The position numbers were made by a program, and so were the translations under genes. The notes under the pieces were generated by a model that was not told the DNA's origin, ran no database searches, and worked only from the letters and a program-made list of their open reading frames with translations. A DNA stretch of 64,000 nucleotides from Polydactylus sextarius. Lineage: Eukaryota > Chordata > Actinopteri > Polynemidae. Of the stretch, positions 56,604-64,000 are shown piece by piece. The DNA is taken from the NCBI GenBank assembly GCA_016801845.1, contig CM028913.1, positions 24,924,565-24,988,564 of the forward strand. Direction: 5' to 3'. Each line of letters starts with the position of its first letter. The first letter of the stretch is position 1.

Positions 56604-59600
56604 TCACACCTGGATGTGCATCATAACTTGTTTGCGATGAGTCTGGAAATCTTCAGGAACCGTGTCTGCAATGAAACAAACAAACATATGGAAGAACTGA
56701 ACCAGAACCAGAACCAGAACCAAGACTGTCATGAACCACGTGGATCAGGGGTCGTACCGTTACACCTGTAGCGCAGGTTGGACCAGATGATGTTTTCCTG
56801 AGAGAAGCAGAAGACGCCGAGTCGTCCTCCTCTCATCGTGGTGTCGACGACGACGCCGGAGTCGGCGACAAGGTCGGTTCCTTCAAACAGCTTCACCCTG
56901 AAACACACAGACAGAGACTCCTTCAGTCCTGGTCCTGTTCTGGTCTCTACTGGTCTTTGTAGGTCTCTACAGGTCTCTGCAGATCTCAATTGTTCTCTAG
57001 TCTCTACAGATCCCTGTTGTTCCCTGCTGGTCTCTGGTCTCTGCTGGTCTCTGCAGGTCTCAACTGGTTTCTGGTCTCTGCTGGTCTCTGCTGTTCTCTG
57101 CAGGTCTCTACTGGTTTCTGGTCTCTACTGGTTTCTTGTCTCAGTGTGGACCAAACCAACATATTGGACCCAAAGAGTGAGAGTGGGTCTGTCTCAGTCC
57201 TGGTCCTGGGTCTCAGTCTGATCTGCATATCAACGGCTGCTGAGGCGGATTCCTGCCAGCGCTGCCGTCGCCATGGAGACGAGTACAATGGAGGAGCAGG
57301 GGGCCCCGGGGCCACGGAGACGCTTCACGGCGAAGGAATGTGGTGAGAAGAAAAGACAGAGACACTGCAGAGTCCTAAAGAGTATTACAGAGTCCTGATC
57401 GGTCCTGAAGTGTACTACAGGGTACAAGAGAGTCCTGGAAAGTACTACAAAGTCCTTAAGAGTCCAGCAGAGTCCTGAACAGTACTACAGGGAGTGTACA
57501 TAGTACTGTAGGGTACTGAAGACACAGCAGAGTCCTAAAGAGTACCATTAAGTACTACAGAGTACTATAGAGTCCTGAATAATACTGCAGAGTATTGCAG
57601 AGTATCACAGAGTCCTGAGGAGTAGAGTACCATAGAGTACTATAGTACCACTACAGTACTACTTATACTACAGAGTACCAGAATACAGTCCAGTAGAGTA
57701 GTACTGCAGTATCAGTACTGTGTTTTAGTCCGGGGTCCAGCTGCACCAGTTTGTGGTTTGACCATGTCCAGTTCTGATTCTGATTGTGATCTTGGTTCTG
57801 GTTCTGGTCTCACCTCATGTACCCGACCTGCGGCCGGTGGCTGAGCTGCCAGCGGTACGAGGTCCGGTCCCTCCAGCCGACGTTCCTCGGGTCTTTCCAC
57901 AGCAGCTTCACCTCGCCGGGCGTGTCTCCGGTGTGCCACAGGGCGTTCCTCAGGAACTCACCGGGTCCGGTCCGGGACTTCACAGCCTGCAGAGTTACAG
58001 GTCAGAGGTCATTCACTGAACCAAACCTGTTTTCCTGATCAGAACCAACTGGGCCGGACCTTGAGCTGCAGGGCGGGTTGAGCCGTGGCTCTGAACGGGA
58101 TCGACTGCCAGTACGTCTGCTCCGTCTGCTTCCACATCACCACGTAGAAACTGGACGAGTCCTGGTAACCGAAGATGAAGCCGGCGTAGTCGTCGTCCGT
58201 CACCGTGTTCACGTGAAATGTTCCCTCGAAGTCGACACCGTTAAACGCCGTGTAGCCTGAGGACACACACAGAGACGTCTACACAGGGACGAGGACGGTG
58301 AAGAGCGGCGATAGAAGACGGACAACGTAGGACTCACCCACAGCGAGACCAGGATCACTGTTCATCGTCTGCACGATCTCCATCCCCTGAAACAGAAGAA
58401 CCCGGTAGAACCCATTAGACCCTGACATCCTTGGTCATCAGAGAACCTAAAAAACTAAGACCACCATGTCTCGTCTTTGTCTCACTTGGTTCAGCACCAC
58501 CCAGTTGGGGTCGATCTGGGCGTCACCCTCTGGGTCCAGTATCACGGTCTGATAGGCTCTGAAGTCCGTCAGCGTGACCTCGGCGCTCTCCGGACAAACG
58601 TCCCACAGATCCATCACTGCGTCGTTGTCAAAGTCGTTCTCACAAACGTCTCCGATGCCGTTCACTGAGGAGACAGACACAAGGACAAACATGAGGACAA
58701 ACTGTTTTCTTGTTCCGCAAACGTCCCAGTCGTCTCCGTCTCATCTCTACCGTCCGAGTCCTTCTGGTTGGGGTTGACGATGAGGCGACAGTTGTCGTAG
58801 TCGTCGAGGACGCCGTCGTTGTCGTCGTCGTGGTCGCAGTCGTCTCCGAGGCCGTCGTTGTCGGAGTCCAGCTGGGAGCTGTTGGGGATGTCCGGGCAGT
58901 TGTCTCTGCTGTCCTGGTGTCCGTCTCCGTCCCTGCAGGAAGACGTTTGATAGTGAGAGACAGACTCAGAGACTCAGAGACGACGAGTTTAATCAGACGT
59001 ACGTGTCCTGGTTGGTGTCGCACACGTCTCCCACCAGGTCGTTGTCGATGTCCGTCTGAGGAAGAGGAGGAGACGTGGATGAGGACAGAGGACATGTGAC
59101 ACGTGATGAGGACATGTGACACGTGATGAGAACATGTGACATGTGAGTAAACAGAGGACGACACCTGCATGGGGTTGCTGAGCTCGGGACAGCTATCGCA
59201 GGCGTCTCCAACGCCGTCTCTGTCTCTGTCCGTCTGCATCGGGTTCGGGACTTTGGGACAGTTGTCGAGAACGTTGGGGATACCTGGACACATACACAGG
59301 TGCATGCTGGGAAATGCTCAGAGACCTGGTGTACATGTACAGATCTGTCCTGAGGGTTAGAGCTTCTCTTACCGTCTCCGTCGATGTCCTGGTCGCAGGC
59401 GTCTCCCTGCCCGTTGTTGTCCGTGTCCTTCTGGTCGCTGTTGGGGACGTTGGGACAGTTGTCGCAGGCGTCTCCGAATGAGTCACTGTCCGAGTTCTGT
59501 TGGTCTTTGTTAGCGACCAGGCGGCAGTTGTCCTACAGGACAGAGGACACATCACACGGTCACATGACAGGCTACAGAGCAGCACTACCCGCCGTCTCGT

Positions 59601-62600
59601 CTCGTCTCACCTCTACATTTTTGATGCCGTCTCCGTCCGCGTCCTCGTCGCACTGGTCTCCGATGCCGTCGTTGTCAGCGTCCTCCTGACCAGAGTTTGG
59701 TGTGTACACACAGTTGTCCTGGAGGACAGGAAGAAAACGGTTTGATATCTGCATTGTGGCGACACCTGCTGGACAGAGGAGGAACTACAGCTCTTGGAGA
59801 AGTGACAGGATCAAGATCAAGGTGAGAATCATCATGTTCAGAGAAACGGATGTTTCATTGTTTACATTTGATCTGGTTTCACACTGACGACCTCTGAGGT
59901 TCGTCTTTATCTTTACTTACTCACTGGACGACAACTTCCTGTTACTGGTCTGAACCATTCAACGATCTGACCTGGGTTCAGTTTGACCCGGATCAGACTG
60001 AAGTCCAGCACTCCTTCAGGTTAGACCAAACTCATGTTTTCTGGTTGTAATTTTATGAAAATGTTCATATGATTAATTATTAAAATACTGAGATGTGATA
60101 AAGCAGCGTCATGTGACATCTTGTCCTTTCATTTTTACTGAAACTCAACATCTAAAACAACAAAATCATGAATGAAATGTTTGTGATGCAGCAGCAAAAA
60201 GTGACAGAAAAAACAACCCTGATCTGTTTGTGATGTAAATAAAGTTTAATCAATAAATAAATGATCAATCAATGATCAATCTGACCTGTTTGCAGTGTTT
60301 GTTGTTATCCATGCAGGGCAGAGATCTGTCTGGGTACCCGTCAATATCTGTGTCCACGCCACACGTGTTTCCGTTACCGGCCCAGCCCACGTTACACTGC
60401 AGACGACATCATCATCATCATCATCATCCTGAGCCAATGACATCATCTGGTATGGATCACGTGTGACGGCGTCCTCACCCTACACGCCACCTCCCCGTTC
60501 CTCTCCATGGTGCAGTGAGCGTTGGTGTCACAGGGGTTGAATGTCAACGCGGCGCACGACTTCCTGGGGAAGCAACCCGACGTCTGGTTACCGAAGAAAC
60601 CGGGTTTACAACTGCCACACGAGTACGACCCCTGAGAGGAAGAGACGTTACGTTGAGGAGACAGGACGGATAACGACCACCAGGGGGCGACGTCTCACTG
60701 AGAACTGAGAACTGAACTCACCACGGTGTTGATGCAGATGGAGTTCGGGACGCAGGCGTCTGGAAGATCGACGCACTCGTCAATGTCCATGCACTCCTGA
60801 GAAACGACATCATCATCTTCATCATCATCATCCTCATCATCATAATAAATGTGCAAACATGAAACCAAAATCTGTCATTTTTCTTCAAAAAACCAAGATC
60901 AGGGATTAAGCCGGGATATGTCGGTTATCCTGGATGAACTTAGTTTCATGCAACCTCAAGTCAGTTGCATGAAAGCAGGTCAAACTTAACCTGGTCTAGT
61001 TACCATGGTGATTTATTCTCTGCAGCGAGCTGCTCCAGACCAGGATAAGATCCATCCTAGTGATTCTCCTGTATTTCTACCGTCAGTCCTGTGATGAACT
61101 AATGTGTTTTACAGCATGTGCATGGTCTTTCTACATATGTTACATCATTTTAACTATGCTGCATTAAAATATTACACGTACATGTTGTCATTTTTTTTTA
61201 TTTTATTTGAGTCTGTTGACTGTTTGTAATTGCAATAGTCTTTTTTATATTGATTCAAGTGTTATTATTACTCAGGACAATGCTAATGAAGAGTGATTGT
61301 CAAATTGTTGTCAGAGGTTTCACGAATATGTGTTTTATTACAGTAACTGAGACAAAACATGGCTGATGTCAAAGGTGGTTTCAGACACTAGAATGTATTT
61401 TATTTGATTGTGTCCATGTGCAGTAGTACTATAGTAGTACTACAGTAGTACTACAGTAGTACTACTGTACTACTGTAGTACTACTGTAGTAGTACTACTG
61501 TAGTAGTACTACAGTAGTACTACAGTAGTACTACTGTAGTACTACTGTACTACGGACCTGAAATAACCTCGGCCACCGTCTGGTCACCACAAGTTTTTTT
61601 TTTTGGATTTTATTTCTGTAATAATAATATCTTGTGTTTTGTGCCTTAATTTTCCTTTGGGATTAATAAAGTATCATCTATCATCTATCAATCAATCTAC
61701 TTAATTATACTCTATATTTCCTGAGTATCATGCACATCTACTTCCACATTTAAAGCAAAGTGTCCAACTGCTGATTAGTGGACTTTAAAACTCCTTAGTC
61801 CTTTAATTGCAGCCTAATGATGACGCTACAGTGGAGCAGTGTTTATTAATTGTACATTTTTGGACGACTTCCACAGTGATGGACTGGGACACTGGTCTGG
61901 CTGCTGATCTACGGGTTTAATGGGCCGAACAGACCAATATAGAAATTAAAAAAAGTGTCGGGACCTTCGGGACTACAGCTGGCTGACGGCCGTAAACCGG
62001 ACGTCCGTTCTGGACTTACACATTAAGCCGGTCTGCTATTGTCCATCAGGCTTTCTCTCTTTCCTTAATTATTGCACTAGTATTGTCTTTTTTTCTTTTT
62101 CTGTTTAACCTCTTCATACAACCCCATCAGCAGCTGTTGTTCAGCAGCCATGAAGTAAGAAGCGTGACTGTTATCTACGTCCCATCGGTGATTCTGTGAT
62201 CGGCCCCGAGGTCTGTTTCTGTGCCGTAAACATGGTCTTATCTTATCCCAACTGGCTTGACTCAGCAACCGAATGTGCAACCGATTAAGCCAAGATGCTC
62301 CGATCAGACAAGGTCAAACCGCGCTTTCTCACTTATCCTGGGTTTATTTATTCTACTTTTGTGCTATACCCCTCAGGTATAAACCAGGACCAAGACCAGG
62401 ATCAGAACCTGGACTTGAACCAGGACCGTATCTGTCCCAGGTGGAGACTCGTCTGTCTCAGTTCAACTAATCCAGCTTCTTTTCTCTGAGATGTGAAGCT
62501 GCAACGGTTGGATCCTTCACAGTCCAACATATCCCACAATAGCAGGTGCAGCGAGGAGGAGTGAAAAGACCGATGGTTCTCTGAAGGACACAGTTGTTAA

Positions 62601-62650
62601 TTAACATGTTCTACAGGAAGTTTGTCTTGTCTAAAGCGTAAACAACAAGC

Positions 62651-62684
<34 letters not shown>

Positions 62685-64000
62685 CCTGTCTGTGAGTCTT
62701 GGCGTAGTTCAGTCCGGTCCCAGACAGCGACGCCCCCCACAGGCCGGGCGGACAGGGCTGACAGGTGAACCCTCCCACAGTGTTGACACAGGCGTCATGA
62801 GTGTAACAAGGCTGCAGCTCACACTGAGACGAGGAGGAGGAGTTAACTGTTGTTGTTGATGTTGATGATGTTGTTATTGTTGTTCTCGTTGTTGTTTTTT
62901 TACCTCGTCAATGTCCTGACAGTGTGTCCCGTTGCCGGTGGTTCCAGGTGGACAAGGTCCGCAGGAGAAACCTGGATACTGAAGACTGTCCACACAGGAG
63001 ACGCCTTTATAACACGGGTTAGGAGAACAACGAGACCGAGGCTCATGGAAACCTGCAGAGACAGAGACAGAGACAGATAGAGACAGTCTGTCTTCAGTCA
63101 GTCCTCAGATGTCTAACAGCTTGTTAACAGGACATTGAATTGTTGACTCACCACAAACCTGACACTCCAGGATGGTGTTTCTGATCAGGGACATCTCCTT
63201 CACCTGTGGACGGACAAGAGGACGAGTCAACTCTTCAAGTACATCCACTCTGCTGCTGTCTGTCTCCTCTGTCTCCTCTGTCTCCTCTGTCTCCTCTGTC
63301 TCCTCTGTCTCCTCTGTCTCCTCTGTCTCATCTGTCTCCTCTGTCTCCTCTGTCTCCTCTGTCTCCTCTGTCTCATCTGTCTCCTCTGTCTCCTCTGTCT
63401 CCTCTGTCTCCTCTGTCTCCTCTGTCTCCTCTGTCTCATCTGTCTCTGTCTTACATGTCTCATCTGTCTCATCTGTCTCCTCTGTCTCCTCTGTCTCCTC
63501 TGTCTCATCTGTCTCCTCTGTCTCATCTGTCTCATCTGTCTCATCTGTCTCATCTGTCTCCTCTGTCTCCTCTGTCTCCTCTGTCTCATCTGTCTCCTCT
63601 GTCTCCTCTGTCTCCTCTGTCTCCTCTGTCTCTGTCTTACCTGTTCTCTGATGTCCTGACGCAGTTCTCCCAGGATCTGGTTGAAGATGATGAGTTGACC
63701 AATCAGAGCCTTCGTGTGTTCACCTGAGAGGAAGCATCAGGTGATAAGTGCTGAGGTTATTGATTATTGATCAGATCGATCATGTTGTTGAGACTCACCC
63801 AGGATGGAGTTCACGTCTCCGTTCACTGTAAAACAACACAGACAGTAGTTTTAACTCAGTGGGTCATATGACCTTAAACCGTGACCTGGTCCGGGTCTCG
63901 TGTCCGTCCGCCGGTGAACTGACCTGAGTTGTACGCTGACGAGTCTCCCTGGAATGGACAGTCGGTCAGAGCGCCGGCCTTCGCAACGCTGCCCCCTAGA
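56604..64000 (-). CDS. thbs3: Thrombospondin-3, coiled-coil to C-terminus (5' part outside window)
   Basis: Twenty exons on the minus strand: 64000-63924 (partial), 63825-63799, 63723-63641, 63203-63152, 63052-62904, 62823-62686, 60796-60722, 60631-60479, 60396-60286, 59718-59611, 59532-59373, 59283-59165, 59055-59003, 58932-58751, 58664-58486, 58386-58338, 58256-58060, 57986-57814, 56897-56758 and 56665-56604. All phases agree, about 760 residues. Order: coiled-coil pentamerisation helix (IGQLIIFNQILGELRQDI), VKEMSLIRNTILECQVC, EGF-like repeats (CQDIDE, ECMDIDECVD), calcium-binding type 3 repeats (DNCPNVPNSDQKDTDNNGQG, DNCPKVPNPMQTDRDRDG) and the L-lectin-like C-terminal domain (WKQTEQTYWQSIPF, RGGRLGVFCFSQENIIWSNL, RCNDTVPEDF). 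VCENDFDNDAV and NPNQKDSD favour THBS3 over THBS4. A secreted pentameric matrix glycoprotein. The VPPGP stretch of the last type 3 repeat in human is lacking. The tail after VPEDF differs from human. The stop is TGA at 56,604-56,606. Confidence 0.95.
57360..57720. repeat. Degenerate AGAGTACTACAGAGTCCTGA repeats in thbs3 intron
   Basis: Loosely repeated AGAGTCCT/AGTACTACAG units of 10-20 bp between exons 57,814 and 56,897. A related TCTCTGCTGGTCTCTGCAGG repeat occurs at 56,935-57,140. Confidence 0.75.
61420..61556. repeat. Self-complementary GTAGTACTAC microsatellite
   Basis: Alternating GTAGTACTACA and GTACTACTGTA units, largely palindromic, in the large thbs3 intron. Confidence 0.92.
61640..61695 (+). 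repeat. LINE-type 3' tail
   Basis: CCTTTGGGATTAATAAAGTA followed by short TCTATCA repeats is the usual 3' end of fish non-LTR elements. A similar end, GGGATCAATAAAGTATCTC, occurs at 19,247-19,266. Confidence 0.6.
62438..62550. repeat. Dispersed repeat B, copy in thbs3 intron
   Basis: CAGGTGGAGACTCGTCTGTC through TTGGATCCTTCACAGTCC is about 90% identical by eye to 50,081-50,194. Confidence 0.8.
63261..63640. repeat. 9-bp minisatellite TGTCTCCTC, about 42 units
   Basis: Tandem TGTCTCCTC with TGTCTCATC variants fills almost the entire thbs3 intron between exons 63,641-63,723 and 63,152-63,203, ending at the donor. The Ser-Val and Arg-Gln frames over it are artefacts. Confidence 0.97.

Larger units (their letters stand above)
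60900..62350. mobile_element. Probable DNA transposon remnant in thbs3 intron (Harbinger-like)
   Basis: Left end ATTAAGCCGGGATATG (about 60,906) resembles the reverse complement of the right end (TAAACCCAGGATAAG, about 62,330-62,346). A minus-strand open frame at 62,077-62,280 contains MAAEQQLLMGLYEEVKQKKK, like the start of myb/SANT-type proteins of fish Harbinger elements. A GTAGTACTAC microsatellite (61,420-61,556) and a LINE-type tail (61,640-61,690) lie inside, so the region is composite. Boundaries and class are tentative. Confidence 0.45.

Noticed and set aside
58640..59305. 221-codon minus-strand frame with Thr-rich stretch
   Set aside because: Crosses thbs3 introns and reads the type 3 repeat exons in the wrong frame.
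63172..63727. Frames of 120-173 codons (SSVSSVSS, SPLSPLSP, RQRRQRRQ)
   Set aside because: A 9-bp repeat keeps every frame open; thbs3 exons with correct phases flank it on the other strand, so it is intron.

Overview
The window is nuclear DNA of a bony fish, most likely a percomorph teleost. The genes are compact and intron-rich with GT-AG introns. There are long CA/TG microsatellites, many minisatellites and remnants of fish-type DNA transposons and LINEs. The predicted proteins are vertebrate orthologues. Species cannot be named from the sequence. All names below come from translating exons and comparing with remembered family sequences; no search was run.

Layout, left to right: the 3' end of a DHRS13/RDH12-type short-chain dehydrogenase (+, 1-930); plekho1 (+, 2.4-9.9 kb); anp32e (-, 12.5-16.9 kb); a full-length SMAD4-type co-Smad (-, 17.9-25.3 kb); a CHTOP-like mRNA-export adaptor (+, 26.9-28.4 kb); a small secreted or GPI-anchored protein resembling C1orf54 (-, 29.2-33.7 kb); a CD37/CD82-type tetraspanin (+, 36.0-40.2 kb); a short-chain four-helix cytokine-like gene (-, 42.6-44.0 kb); a transposon-rich block (44.7-49.2 kb) with a LINE fragment and a Tc1-like element carrying nested insertions; hemojuvelin hjv (-, 50.5-52.8 kb); miR-92b (+, 55.73-55.82 kb); and thbs3 (-, 56.6 kb to beyond the window end).

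Most genes correspond to human 1q21-q22 (PLEKHO1, ANP32E, C1orf54, CHTOP, HJV, MIR92B-THBS3), so the block is a rearranged fish counterpart of that region. A SMAD4-type gene there is unexpected because human SMAD4 is at 18q21. I infer an ancient co-Smad ohnologue. HJV (a BMP co-receptor) and a co-Smad (nuclear BMP/TGF-beta effector) therefore share one 35 kb interval, though nothing shows co-regulation.

The most interesting item is the cytokine-like gene at 42.6-44.0 kb. It has four coding exons of 165, 60, 126 and 177 nt, all phase-0 introns, a signal peptide and a predicted start codon split by an intron. Other notable points are a perfect 92-bp palindrome in a co-Smad intron, a CHTOP-like protein with three export-motif repeats but no RGG region seen, and several repeat arrays abutting splice sites.
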